Of a stretch of 64,000 bases of DNA, positions 47,067-56,248 are shown piece after piece. This stretch comes from Gemmatimonadota bacterium (GTDB taxonomy: Bacteria; Gemmatimonadota; Gemmatimonadetes; Longimicrobiales; Gaopeijiaceae), in NCBI GenBank assembly GCA_029879725.1, contig JAOUPR010000001.1, positions 67,324 through 131,323 of the forward strand, read 5' to 3'. The notes beneath the pieces are model-generated. The model was not told the DNA's origin, ran no database searches, and worked only from the letters and a program-made list of their open reading frames with translations. Numbering within the stretch: position 1 is the stretch's first letter; every line of letters begins with the position of its first letter. The translations under genes and the position numbers were made by a program.

Positions 47067-47082
47067 GATACTGCCGTATCCC
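47067..47082. promoter_or_regulatory. Short inverted repeat between the coiled-coil gene and the SoxC-like gene
   Basis: GGATAC-TGCC-GTATCC, a perfect 6 bp repeat with a 4 nt centre. It is 40 bp before the minus-strand start and 97 bp before the plus-strand start, in the 152 bp divergent gap. A small operator or hairpin; evidence is limited to symmetry. Confidence 0.25.
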
Positions 47083-47178
47083 CCGGGCCCCGGCAATGCC
47101 ACGCCGAGCCTCGCGCGGACCGCCTCGACCCACTACTTGTGTAGCGTACTTCCGGAACCCTGTCCACCGGACCCATTC

Positions 47179-48432
47179 ATGATCCCTCCCGAATCAGACT
47201 CCATCTCCCGGCGCGCCTGGATCGGCACCACCGCCGGGCTCGCCGCCGGAATCCTCGTCCATCACCAGGTCGACGCCCAGGTCTCGGACGGATCGTCGAG
47301 CCCCGGCGGGCCGGAGCCGACCTCCCTCGGGCGGCTCCCCTCCGAGTTGGGATCGCGCGCGCCGCGCGAGCAACCCCGGCGGCGTGTCTACCGGAACGCC
47401 CACTCGGGAGGATCGGGCACGCCTCTCCAGGACCTCCACGGGATCATCACGCCCGCGGACCTCCACTTCGAGCGGCACCACGGCGGCGTCCCCGACATCG
47501 ATCCGGACACGTACTCCCTGACCATCCACGGGTTGGTGCGACGCCCCACCACGTTCTCCCTGGCGGACCTGAAGCGCTTCCCGGCGCGATCCCGGATCTG
47601 CTTCCTGGAGTGCTCGGGCAACGGGAACGGCACCTACCGGACGGAGGGGGTGCGCAGAGAGACCACGGTCCAGTCCGCCGATGGGCTCTTCAGCACCAGC
47701 GAGTGGACGGGCGTGCCCCTCTCGACCCTCTTCCGGGAGGTCGGGGTGGATTCCGGTGCCACCTGGTTCCTCGCCGAAGGCGCCGACGCCGCCCACCTGG
47801 CCAGGAGCATCCCGGTGGAGAAGGCGTGGGACGACGCCATGATCGTGTACGCCCAGAACGGCGAGGCCATCCGCCCGGAGCAGGGGTACCCCGCCCGCCT
47901 CCTCCTCCCCGGCTGGGAGGGCAACGCGAACGTGAAGTGGATCCGCCGGATCGAACTGTCCGACGCGCCCTTCATGACCCGGGAGGAGACTTCGAAGTAC
48001 ACGGACCCGCTCCAGGACGGCACCGCCCGGCAGTTCTCCTTCGTCATGGACGCCAAGTCGGTCATCACCTTCCCGTCGTATCCCTACGTCCTGCCGGAGC
48101 CGGGGTGGTGGGAGGTGAGCGGGCTGGCCTGGTCCGGCCGCGGCCGGATCACCGGAGTGGAGGTGAGTTCGGACGGGGGAGCCAGTTGGCACGACGCGGA
48201 GCTCGAGGAACCCGTGCTCCCCAAGTGCGCCACCCGGTTCAGGGCGCTGTGGAACTGGACGGGAGAGCCCGCCGTGCTCATGAGCCGGGCCCGGGACGAG
48301 ACGGGATACGTACAGCCCACCCTGGCCCGACTGGTCGAGGCCCGGGGAGCGGGCTCCAGCTACCACGCCAACCAGATCCGGGCATGGTCGGTGGAGCCGG
48401 ACGGGCGCGTGTTCTTCGGAGACGGAAAGTGA
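47179..48432 (+). CDS. soxC: SoxC-like sulfite/sulfane dehydrogenase molybdenum subunit
   Basis: Periplasmic molybdenum-cofactor enzyme of 417 residues in the sulfite oxidase family. It has a TAT leader (SRRAWIGTTAGLAAG) and the Mo-ligand Cys145 in ICFLECSGNGNG. PARLLLPGWEGNANVKWIRRIELSDAPFMTREETSKY-type sequence and the dimer domain (ITGVEVSSDGGASWHDAEL) follow. These are the marks of SoxC, which with SoxD oxidises sulfane sulfur. No other sox genes are present, so a stand-alone sulfite dehydrogenase (SorA-like) role is equally possible. The cytochrome gene overlaps its stop by GTGA. Confidence 0.9.
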   Translation: MIPPESDSISRRAWIGTTAGLAAGILVHHQVDAQVSDGSSSPGGPEPTSLGRLPSELGSRAPREQPRRRVYRNAHSGGSGTPLQDLHGIITPADLHFERHHGGVPDIDPDTYSLTIHGLVRRPTTFSLADLKRFPARSRICFLECSGNGNGTYRTEGVRRETTVQSADGLFSTSEWTGVPLSTLFREVGVDSGATWFLAEGADAAHLARSIPVEKAWDDAMIVYAQNGEAIRPEQGYPARLLLPGWEGNANVKWIRRIELSDAPFMTREETSKYTDPLQDGTARQFSFVMDAKSVITFPSYPYVLPEPGWWEVSGLAWSGRGRITGVEVSSDGGASWHDAELEEPVLPKCATRFRALWNWTGEPAVLMSRARDETGYVQPTLARLVEARGAGSSYHANQIRAWSVEPDGRVFFGDGK

Positions 48433-49013
48433 GGCGCCGCCGAGAGGGCGGACCGGGGGTTCTCGCCGCCGTGCTCGTCGTGGCGGCGTGTACCGGAAGC
48501 GGCCGGGAGGGCGAGACACCCCGCTTCGGGTTCGGCCGCGAGCCCTCACCCGAGTTGCTCGCCGCCATGGACATCGACGTCCGCCCGGACGGGAAGGGGC
48601 TTCCGGAGGGGTCGGGCACCGTCGCCCGGGGGCGGGAGGTCTTCGCGCTCCACTGCGTGGCCTGCCATGGTCCCACCGGAACGGAGGGTCCCTTCGATCG
48701 CCTGGTGGGGCGCGACCCGCGCGAGGGATTTCCCTTCGGAGAGAAGGCCGAGTACCTGGGAACGCGGACCGTTGGGAACTACTGGCCCTACGCCACCACG
48801 CTCTTCGACTACATCCGCCGGGCCATGCCCCAGACGGCTCCCGGCTCCCTGGGCGCTGACGATACCTACGCGGTGATCGCCTACATCCTCCATCTCAACG
48901 AGATCGTACCGGAGGATGCCGTGCTGGACGCACGCTCACTCCCGGACATCGAAATGCCCGCCCGCGACCGGTTCGTACCCGATGACCGCGCGGGCGGGCA
49001 GGACGTACGCTGA
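48429..49013 (+). CDS. Monoheme cytochrome c lipoprotein, partner of the SoxC-like enzyme
   Basis: Periplasmic lipoprotein of 194 residues with signal ending VVAACTGS and one heme site, CVACH, in REVFALHCVACHGPTGTEGPFDRL. AMPQTAPGSLGADDTYAVIAYILHLN carries the axial Met candidate and is typical of SoxD and other class I cytochromes. With only one heme it is shorter than Paracoccus SoxD. The start is GTG in the GTGA overlap with the molybdoenzyme gene, so the two are made together and likely form an electron-transfer pair. Confidence 0.88.
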   Translation: MRRRREGGPGVLAAVLVVAACTGSGREGETPRFGFGREPSPELLAAMDIDVRPDGKGLPEGSGTVARGREVFALHCVACHGPTGTEGPFDRLVGRDPREGFPFGEKAEYLGTRTVGNYWPYATTLFDYIRRAMPQTAPGSLGADDTYAVIAYILHLNEIVPEDAVLDARSLPDIEMPARDRFVPDDRAGGQDVR

Positions 49014-49034
49014 CGTCCTTCCGATCAGCCCCGG

Positions 49035-49835
49035 TCAGCTTCCCAGGCGAGGAAAGAAGAAGCCGATCTCCCTCCTGTATGCCGCGTACGTGTCGCCGAA
49101 GCGTGCCGCCAGATCGCGTTCCTCCATGAACACCCCGAAGAGGACGTACAGGGTGAACAGCCCCGCCATGGAGAGCCGCGTCACCGACATGTCGGGCGCG
49201 GCCCACAGACCGACCAGAACGCCCACCATCATGGGGTGGCGGCTGTAGCGGTACATCCATCTGCGGGTGAAGGGGAGGGGAGTGTACTCGACCCCCCGGA
49301 AGTGCAGCCAGGCCTGGCGAAGCCCGAACAACTCGAAGTGGTTGGTCACGAAGGTGCTGGCCACCAGATATCCCCATCCCAACGCGTACAACGCCCACAA
49401 CGCCGTGCGTGCAGCCGGCGCGCCCACGGACCAGACCTCACCCGCGATGGGCTGCCAGAGCCAGGTGGCGAGGGCCACGGCCAGGCCGGACATCAGCACG
49501 AAGGTGGACCGTTCCGACGCGCCCGGAATGACCCGGGTCAACCAGTCCTTGAACGAAGAACGGGCCATGATCGTGTGCTGGAGCGTGAAGATCGCGCCCA
49601 GGGTCAGGTTCACCGCCATCGCCCCGGCCACGCCGCTGGTCTCGATGGGACCGAATCCGAAGGGTACCAGGTTCCCCACGGCGAGGATGGTCCAGACCAG
49701 GCCCGCCATCCCGACGGCATAGGCGAGGACGGCGTATACGAGGACGCCCGTGCGCGACAGGACACCCGCGGAGCTGCTCGCGGAGGCCGCGGGGACAGTG
49801 GTGGCGGAGGAATCCGCCGGTCCGCTCGACATCAT
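49035..49835 (-). CDS. mddA: MddA-like methanethiol S-methyltransferase (ICMT/NnrU-fold membrane protein)
   Basis: Integral membrane methyltransferase of 266 residues with about five helices. LQHTIMARSSFKDWLTRVIPGASERSTFVLMSGLA, FVTNHFELFGLRQAWLHFRG, YRYSRHPMMVGVLVGLWAAPDM and EERDLAARFGDTYAAYRREI follow the MddA pattern that I remember well from Pseudomonas. MddA uses S-adenosylmethionine to methylate methanethiol to dimethyl sulfide. The closely related NnrU/isoprenylcysteine-type enzymes cannot be excluded. Two adjacent ATGs (49835, 49832) and a GTG at 49841 can start it; an AGGTG is near. Confidence 0.82.
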   Translation of the reverse strand: MMSSGPADSSATTVPAASASSSAGVLSRTGVLVYAVLAYAVGMAGLVWTILAVGNLVPFGFGPIETSGVAGAMAVNLTLGAIFTLQHTIMARSSFKDWLTRVIPGASERSTFVLMSGLAVALATWLWQPIAGEVWSVGAPAARTALWALYALGWGYLVASTFVTNHFELFGLRQAWLHFRGVEYTPLPFTRRWMYRYSRHPMMVGVLVGLWAAPDMSVTRLSMAGLFTLYVLFGVFMEERDLAARFGDTYAAYRREIGFFFPRLGS

Positions 49836-49859
49836 ATGCACCTACCAGGCTAGAGGGTC

Positions 49860-49889
49860 GCGCGCCGAACGACACACCTCTCGGCGCGC
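49860..49889. promoter_or_regulatory. Inverted repeat in the divergent mddA / ypdA promoter region
   Basis: A perfect 9 bp repeat, GCGCGCCGA, with its complement TCGGCGCGC after a 12 nt centre. It lies 25 bp before the MddA start and 83 bp before the YpdA start. A TATACT (49899-49904) is beside it on the plus-strand side. It could be an operator for both genes or a hairpin in the 5' leader. Confidence 0.35.
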
Positions 49890-49972
49890 TGGTGGCCGTA
49901 TACTACGCGCCACTCATCCTTTCCGCCACGGCCGCGCCGGAACTCAACTCACATGCGGGGTAAGCACCCCCC

Positions 49973-50971
49973 ATGACCGAACGATTCGAGATCCTGGTGG
50001 TGGGCGCGGGTCCCTGCGGCATCGCCGTGGGCGCCGCCGCGGCGAAGGCCGGTGTGTCCTGTGCGCTCTTCGATCGGGGATGCATCACCAACTCCCTGGT
50101 GAACTACCCCTACTACATGACCTTCTTCAGCACCGCGAGGATGCTGGAGATCGGAGACGTTCCCTTCACCATCCCCGAGAGCAAGCCTACGCGCCGGGAG
50201 GCTCTGGCGTACTACAGATTCGTGGCTTCGCACTGGAAGATGGACGTGCGGCAGTACGAGTCGGTGGAGGAGATCTCCGGAGGGGAGGGAAGGTTCACCG
50301 TGCGCACGCGGAAGGCCGACGGGACCGGCGCGACGTACGAGGCCGGAGCCGTCGTGATGGCCACCGGCGGATTCCACCGGCCCAACTACCTGGACGTCCC
50401 CGGAGAGGACCTCCCCAAGGTCCATCACTACTACCACGAGCCCTACCCCTACTTCGACCAGGACGTGCTGGTGGTGGGGGCCGGCAACTCGGCGGTGGAA
50501 TCGGCGCTGGAGATGTTCCGCAACGGGGCGCGGGTCACCCTGGTCCACTTCCTGGACACCATCGACCGGGGAGTGAAGCCCTGGGTGGTTCCCGACATCA
50601 CCAACCGCGTCGAGAACGGGGAGATCCCGGTGTACTGGAAGCACCGGGTGGCCCGCATCGAACCGGGCACGGTGGTTCTGGTGGACGTGGAGTCGGGCGC
50701 CGAGACGGAGATCCCCAACGACTTCGTGGTGGCCATGACGGGGTGGCGGGCGGACCACGCGCCCCTCCGGGCCCTGGGCGTGGAGATCGACGAGGAGACG
50801 GGGATCCCCGCCCACGACCCCACCACCATGCAGACCAACGTCCCGGGACTCTACATCGCGGGCGTGATCGCCGCCGGCCACAACGCCAACAAGATCTTCA
50901 TCGAGAACGGACGCGAGCACGGCGGGCTCATCGTGGAGCACCGCCGCGCCGCCACGGGCCGGGCGGGCTGA
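49973..50971 (+). CDS. ypdA: YpdA-family FAD/NAD(P) oxidoreductase (putative bacillithiol disulfide reductase)
   Basis: Soluble flavoprotein of 332 residues. FAD motif ILVVGAGPCGIAVGAAAAKAG, then the highly specific NYPYYMTFFSTARMLEIGDVPF of YpdA/Bdr, the NADPH motif VLVVGAGNSAVESALEMFRNG and the final GLYIAGVIAAGHNANKIFIENGREHG. YpdA reduces bacillithiol disulfide in Firmicutes. It has no CxxC of thioredoxin reductase. Whether this host has bacillithiol is not shown by the window. It is a single gene, divergent from the MddA-like gene. Confidence 0.9.
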   Translation: MTERFEILVVGAGPCGIAVGAAAAKAGVSCALFDRGCITNSLVNYPYYMTFFSTARMLEIGDVPFTIPESKPTRREALAYYRFVASHWKMDVRQYESVEEISGGEGRFTVRTRKADGTGATYEAGAVVMATGGFHRPNYLDVPGEDLPKVHHYYHEPYPYFDQDVLVVGAGNSAVESALEMFRNGARVTLVHFLDTIDRGVKPWVVPDITNRVENGEIPVYWKHRVARIEPGTVVLVDVESGAETEIPNDFVVAMTGWRADHAPLRALGVEIDEETGIPAHDPTTMQTNVPGLYIAGVIAAGHNANKIFIENGREHGGLIVEHRRAATGRAG

Positions 50972-51009
50972 GGCGCGGGTGGCGGCGCGTCAGCCCCCGC
51001 CCTCCCCCC

Positions 51010-52143
51010 TCAGAACGTCCAGCGGAACAGGTTCAACTTCACCGCGGGCTCCCAGGCGGTTCGGTCGGGGCGGTCCACGGGGAGGAGCGCCGGCATGGGC
51101 ATGGGGCTTCCCGCGCTCCAACGGCCTCCGACACGGTTCAGGAGGGCGTAGTCACCCCGGGACCCGGTCGCTTCCCCGCCGACCGCATCCATGTCCTTGG
51201 TGGCCGCTCCGCCGATGACCAGCCCCAGGATGCTCATGGCCAGGGGAGCGACCATGATCGATTGATCACCGTTGACGTCCGCGAGGATGTCGACGCCCCA
51301 ACCACCCATGAGCCCGGCGACGCCCGCCACGCTCGTCATGCGGATGCGGCTCCGGCTCCACCCGGCGCGGGGAGCCGCGATGGCTCCGATGATCAATCCG
51401 GCGTTCCCGGCGATCAGCGTGGTGCTCAGGACCGCGTCGCCGTCGTTCACGTCCGCCAGAACCGCCAGGGCGACTCCGAACCACGAGCCCCACAGGCTCC
51501 CGTAGTTGGCGCCCGTGGCGGCACTCTCCGAGACCGGATCGTGGGCGAGTGCGTAGCCGATACCGGACCCCACCAGCCCGCCGACCAGGGTCATGGCCAC
51601 GGCCCCCGGGTACTCCATATCCGCCACCCCCGCCCATCCCGCGCCCTGCCACGTTCCCCACGTACCACCCCACGTGATGGCACGTGCCTGTCCCATACTG
51701 GGATTGAGCGAGTTGGCCATCCCCCGGCCGATGAAGAATCCCGCGGGTCCGCCCAGGAGGAGGCCGGCCCCGTAGGGCTCATCGTCCTGGACGTCGAGGG
51801 CCGAGGGAATCGCCACTCCCACCCACAGGCCGTAGAGCGTGCTCCACACCATCAACTCCACCCGGCCACTCCCGGGCGTACCCTGCACCTGCTGCACCCG
51901 TATCCTCCCCCTGGCCACCTCCGCGGCGGGGGTGGCTCCGAAGTGCTCCAGGATGAAGCGGTAGAGGGCGGAGGCGACGTCGGGCTGGCCCTGGCCGTCG
52001 AAGGTCTCGGCGGTGGCCAGGAGCACGGCGGCGGAATCGGCCCGCGTGAGCTGAGCACGCGCGGGGTGGGCGACGAGGAGCGAGAAGGCGAAAGCGAGGA
52101 CGGAGACGGCACGCAGCCGGCACCGGGGGGATGAGCGTCTCAT
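51010..52143 (-). CDS. Secreted glycine-rich protein of unknown function
   Basis: A 377-residue protein with a clear signal peptide (RRSSPRCRLRAVSVLAFAFSLLVAHPARAQ). A short TPR-like helical part comes after it (SAAVLLATAETFDGQGQPDVASALYRFILEHFG). The rest is rich in Gly/Ala, with repeated hydrophobic pieces around GLYVGVAIPS-, GGPAGFFIGRGMA-, VGGLVGSGIGYALAH- and AGNAGLIIGAIAA-like sequence. I do not recognise a named family; the pattern suggests membrane-inserting or outer-membrane segments. It stands alone. Confidence 0.75.
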   Translation of the reverse strand: MRRSSPRCRLRAVSVLAFAFSLLVAHPARAQLTRADSAAVLLATAETFDGQGQPDVASALYRFILEHFGATPAAEVARGRIRVQQVQGTPGSGRVELMVWSTLYGLWVGVAIPSALDVQDDEPYGAGLLLGGPAGFFIGRGMANSLNPSMGQARAITWGGTWGTWQGAGWAGVADMEYPGAVAMTLVGGLVGSGIGYALAHDPVSESAATGANYGSLWGSWFGVALAVLADVNDGDAVLSTTLIAGNAGLIIGAIAAPRAGWSRSRIRMTSVAGVAGLMGGWGVDILADVNGDQSIMVAPLAMSILGLVIGGAATKDMDAVGGEATGSRGDYALLNRVGGRWSAGSPMPMPALLPVDRPDRTAWEPAVKLNLFRWTF

Positions 52144-52202
52144 GTTCGGCAGCGGATGAGGGTAGGACGGGAAGCCGCACACCCCGTCCTACCCTTCCCC
52201 CA

Positions 52203-54335
52203 TCACTCCAGGTTCCCCTCTCCCGGATTCAACCCCAGCTGTTGCGCCATGAAGGTGAGCTCCCTGGCGGTGTCTTCCACCCGGAGGGTGAGGGACCGGC
52301 CCCGACCGGCGGCGTGACCTCCCATCTCGTCGTACCAGAGGATCACCGGGAGGCCCGAGCCCGACGCGGCCTGGAGGCGCGCGGTCATCCTCCGCGCCTG
52401 GAGGGGGGGCACGCGGGTATCCAGATCACCCGTGGCCAACATCACCGCCGGATAGTCCACCCCGTCCCGGACCGCCTGGTACGGCGAGTACTCCAGCATG
52501 GCCCGGAAGTGCTCGGGGTTCGCAGCGTCGCCGTATTCGAGGAGCGCCGGCATGTTGTTGGTGGCGGTGAATGTGTTGAAGCGGAGCATGTCCAGATCCG
52601 GATAGGTGCAGAGCACCGCCCGGAACAGGTCGGGCCGCAACGCCATGGAGCTGGCGACCAGGAGGCCTCCGTTGCTCCCGCCGCTGATCCCCAGGTGTTC
52701 CGGGCTGGTGTACCCCCGTTCCACCAGCGCCTCGGCGGCCCCGATGAAGTCCTCGAACACGCGCTTCTTGTTCACCAACATCCCGCCCCGGTGCCACTCC
52801 TCGCCGAACTCGCTCCCGCCCCGGAGCGTGGCCACGGCGTACACGCCGCCCATCTCCATCCACACGGCCGCCGTGGTGGAGAACCCGGGCTTGATGCTCA
52901 CGTTGAAGCCGCCGTATCCGTTCAGGATGGTGGGGTGGGACCCGTCCAGGGTGATCCCCTCACGGTGCATCACGTAGAGGGGCGCCCGCGTTCCGTCCGC
53001 CGAGGTGTACTCGATCTGGCGGACCACGAAGCCGGAAGCATCGAAGGGGACGTCCGAGGTGTCGCTGAGCGTTCGCGCCCCCGTGGCCAGATCGACCTCC
53101 CACTCCTCACCGGGCTCCAGGTGGCTCCTCAGGGAGAGCGCCGCCGAGCCGTCCGACGACGCGCGGATGCCGGCCGTCGTGTACGCGGGCACCTCCACGT
53201 CCCCCGCCGGCGTCCCATCCATCTCGAACACGCGGATCCGGTCACCCACGTCGTGGAGATAGGTGGCATAGATCCGCCCCTCGATGAAGGCGAACGCCTG
53301 GAGCACGTCCTCCCCCTCGGGAATCAATTCTTCCCACGCTTCGATGGCGGGACGGGCCGGGTCCGCCACCATGAGGCGGTATTTCGGCGCTCCGTGGTCC
53401 GTGAGCACGTAGATACGCCCGTCGTGGTACCGGGTCTGGAAGTGGGCGGGCACGCCCTCGGCCATGACGCGGATCTCTCCGTCGCGGGTGTCCTGGATGA
53501 AGACGTCGGCGCGGGCCCAACCATGCTGCGCGCTGAAGATGCGGTACCTGCCGCCCTCCACCTCGTCCATACCGGCGAAAGCGGTGGGTCCGTACCCCTC
53601 CCCCCAGACGAGCTCGTCCGATTCGGAGGGCGTCCCCAGACGGTGGTGGCGGATACGGGGTCCGTCGGTGCGGGAGCGGTGGGTATACGTGTACCCCTCC
53701 CCGGAGCGGTCGAAGGAGACGCCGCCGTAGAGCGCCCGCGGGAGGCGGTCGGGAAGATCCTCCCCCGTGGTCACGTCGCGCACGCGAATCTCGATCTCGT
53801 CGGCCCCACCTTCCCGGACGGAATACATCATGAGGCGCCCATCGGGAGAGAAGTCCACCATATCCAGGAGAATCCGGTACCCGGGATCGAACGCGGAAGG
53901 ATCGAGAACCACCTCGTACTCCACGTCGACCGAGGGCTCTTCGGACTCCCCACCCTCGTCCCCCTGAATCGGCCGCCGGTAGATCACCGGCGCTTCCTCC
54001 CCGGGACGGCGCATGGAGAAGTACTCGTAGTCGCCCTCCTTACGCGTACGGCCCACGTCCGGTGTGTCCATGAGCTCGCGCAAGCGGGTGCGGATATGAT
54101 CCCGCAGCGGCGACTCCCCCACCACCGTCTCCGCGTACGCGTTCTGTGCCGCGATCCAGGCGCGGGTCTCGGGGGCGTCCTGCTCCTCCAGCCAGCGGTA
54201 GTCGTCGGCGATCTCCACTCCATGGATCACATCCACCACCGTCTCGACCCGCGTCTCTGGGGGAGGCGGATAGGCGCTTCCCGAACACCCCGCGACGAAC
54301 AGGAGAACGGGAATCCCACGAAGCCACTTGCTCAT
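52203..54335 (-). CDS. Prolyl oligopeptidase, S9 family lipoprotein
   Basis: Serine peptidase of 710 residues that cleaves short peptides after proline, anchored outside the cytoplasm by a lipobox (LLFVAGC). N-terminal seven-bladed propeller (about 70-420, starting VEIADDYRWLEE) and C-terminal alpha/beta hydrolase. The triad is Ser554 (GISGGSNGG), Asp639 (GDLDTRVPP) and His674 (GGHAAGRG), with LNGYGGFN upstream. All is complete. The start overlaps the DUF885 stop by ATGA, so two peptidases are translated together. Confidence 0.94.
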   Translation of the reverse strand: MSKWLRGIPVLLFVAGCSGSAYPPPPETRVETVVDVIHGVEIADDYRWLEEQDAPETRAWIAAQNAYAETVVGESPLRDHIRTRLRELMDTPDVGRTRKEGDYEYFSMRRPGEEAPVIYRRPIQGDEGGESEEPSVDVEYEVVLDPSAFDPGYRILLDMVDFSPDGRLMMYSVREGGADEIEIRVRDVTTGEDLPDRLPRALYGGVSFDRSGEGYTYTHRSRTDGPRIRHHRLGTPSESDELVWGEGYGPTAFAGMDEVEGGRYRIFSAQHGWARADVFIQDTRDGEIRVMAEGVPAHFQTRYHDGRIYVLTDHGAPKYRLMVADPARPAIEAWEELIPEGEDVLQAFAFIEGRIYATYLHDVGDRIRVFEMDGTPAGDVEVPAYTTAGIRASSDGSAALSLRSHLEPGEEWEVDLATGARTLSDTSDVPFDASGFVVRQIEYTSADGTRAPLYVMHREGITLDGSHPTILNGYGGFNVSIKPGFSTTAAVWMEMGGVYAVATLRGGSEFGEEWHRGGMLVNKKRVFEDFIGAAEALVERGYTSPEHLGISGGSNGGLLVASSMALRPDLFRAVLCTYPDLDMLRFNTFTATNNMPALLEYGDAANPEHFRAMLEYSPYQAVRDGVDYPAVMLATGDLDTRVPPLQARRMTARLQAASGSGLPVILWYDEMGGHAAGRGRSLTLRVEDTARELTFMAQQLGLNPGEGNLE

Positions 54336-56110
54336 CGGTCATCTCCCTTGCGCTCGTCGGCGATCCACGCCGCGACCTGGTCGTCCAGTACGGTGAGGGG
54401 CACCGCGCCGTTGCGCAGAATCACGTCGTGGAACTCACGGATGTCGAAGTCCTCTCCCAACGCCTCCTCCGCGCCACGGCGGAGTTCCTTGATCTTCAGT
54501 TCTCCCAGCTTGTACGCCAGCGCCTGCCCCGGCCAGGAGATGTAGCGGTCCGTTTCGGTCCTGATCTCGTGGAGCGAGAGGGCGGTGTTCTCCCGCATGA
54601 ACGCCATGGCCTCTTCCCGGCTCCACCCCAGCGCGTGCATCCCCGTGTCCACCACCAGACGGCAAGCGCGCCACATCTCATAGGTGAGACGTCCGAAGTG
54701 GTCGTAGGGCGTCTTGTAGATCCCCGCCTCCACACCCAGGTACTCCGAGTACAGCCCCCACCCCTCGCCGAAGGCGGAGTTGCTGGAGAAACGCCGGAAC
54801 TCGGGGAGGCCCGCCAATTCCTGACGGAGCGCGTTCTGGAGGTGATGGCCCGGCACCGCCTCGTGGAGCGTGAGGGACCGGAGCACGTAGAGCGGCCGGC
54901 TCTCGAGAGCGTAGGTGTTCACCCAGTAGGTACCCGCGCGCGTGCCGCCCGCCGACGCCCCCACGTACCGGCCACCCGTGTATTTGGGGGCCAGATGATC
55001 CGGCACCGGCTCGACCCCGTACGGCTGGCGCGGAAGCGTCCGGAAGAGGGAGGGGAGCTTCCCGTCCACCTCCTTGGCGATGAAGGCGGCTTCCCTGAGC
55101 AACTCCTCCGGCGTCTTCGCGTAGAACCGGGGATCGGTGCGCAGGAAGGTGAGGAACTCCGCGAAGCTCCCCCGGAAGCCCACCTCCCGGATGATCCCCT
55201 CCATCTCGGTGCGGATGCGGGCCACCTCGTCCAGTCCGATCCGGTGGATGTCCTCGGCCGTGAGGTCGTCGAGCGTGGTGTATACGCGGATCTGCTGGTC
55301 GTAGTACGCGCGGCCGTTCGGCATGTCCGAAGCGCCGATGGTGGTACGCGCGCCGGGTACGTACTCCTCCAGCATGAAGTCGAGGAACGCCTGGTACCCC
55401 GGGACCACCGCTTCGCGGATGGCGGCCTCGCCCTCCTCGCGGAGCCGCTCCCGTTCGGACTCGGCCACCGCGGTGGGGAACCGCTCGAAGGGTGCGTGGA
55501 ACACGCTCTCCGACACGTCGTCCACGATGTGGGTCTCGATGGTGACCTCGTACCCGTCCAGGATCACGCGCGGGAGGCTCATCCCGGTGGCCAGGCCGTC
55601 CCGGAGGAGGGCGACGTTCTGCTCCACGTATCCCGGGAAACCCCTCAGCCGGGCGATGTAGGCCCTGTAGTCGGCGGCCGTGGTGAACGGATGGTTCGAC
55701 GGCAACCGGGCGAAGGCGATGTGGAATCCGTCGTCCACGGTCAGGGGGAAGCGGTACTCGCCCAACTCGACGCCACGGAGCTGGTTCTCGAGCTCCCGCT
55801 CGAGCATGGCGTGGCTGATCCGGTCCTGCTCACCGAGGGTCTCCGGATCGACGTCCCGCAGACGGGCCAGGAACTCCCGGGACCGTTCCGCCCGACGTTC
55901 CTCGTCCGCCACGGTGACGGACTCCAGGAGGCCGTCCTCCTCCTCACCGGATCCCATTGCCAGGAGAGGGTTCTCCCTCACGCGGAAGTCCCAGTACTCG
56001 TCGAAGATCGCGTGGAGATCTCCCGACGGGTCGGCGCACCCGCCGGACCCCACGACGAGCCCGAGGGACAGGCACGAAAGAACCACGCGCGAAAAGCGGA
56101 GAGATGCCAT
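54332..56110 (-). CDS. DUF885 zinc-type peptidase lipoprotein
   Basis: Secreted protein of 592 residues of DUF885, a family related in fold to M32 carboxypeptidases. Lipobox VVGSGGC is at the N terminus. The metal site HEAVPGHH is at 416-423, and a later Glu is in FGEGWGLYSEYLG, matching the HExxxGH...E form of the family. The last part has the typical ISWPGQALAYKLGELKI. The likely role is digestion of external peptides together with the prolyl oligopeptidase overlapping it by ATGA. I placed the start at MASLRFSRVV, which opens the signal. Confidence 0.9.
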   Translation of the reverse strand: MASLRFSRVVLSCLSLGLVVGSGGCADPSGDLHAIFDEYWDFRVRENPLLAMGSGEEEDGLLESVTVADEERRAERSREFLARLRDVDPETLGEQDRISHAMLERELENQLRGVELGEYRFPLTVDDGFHIAFARLPSNHPFTTAADYRAYIARLRGFPGYVEQNVALLRDGLATGMSLPRVILDGYEVTIETHIVDDVSESVFHAPFERFPTAVAESERERLREEGEAAIREAVVPGYQAFLDFMLEEYVPGARTTIGASDMPNGRAYYDQQIRVYTTLDDLTAEDIHRIGLDEVARIRTEMEGIIREVGFRGSFAEFLTFLRTDPRFYAKTPEELLREAAFIAKEVDGKLPSLFRTLPRQPYGVEPVPDHLAPKYTGGRYVGASAGGTRAGTYWVNTYALESRPLYVLRSLTLHEAVPGHHLQNALRQELAGLPEFRRFSSNSAFGEGWGLYSEYLGVEAGIYKTPYDHFGRLTYEMWRACRLVVDTGMHALGWSREEAMAFMRENTALSLHEIRTETDRYISWPGQALAYKLGELKIKELRRGAEEALGEDFDIREFHDVILRNGAVPLTVLDDQVAAWIADERKGDDR

Positions 56111-56248
56111 GGGAACTCCGGGAACCACGGGGAAGCGACAGGGATTCGCCCCACAGAGTCCGACGCCGCCGCCTCGGCGTCAAGCGATTGGCACTCCGGA
56201 AGCCCGATGCGTATCGTGGTCCCCGCCACCTCAACGGACGGAAGACCC

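Noticed and set aside
47179-49013. A full Sox thiosulfate-oxidation cluster
   Set aside because: Only SoxC-like and one monoheme cytochrome gene exist here; soxXYZAB are missing.
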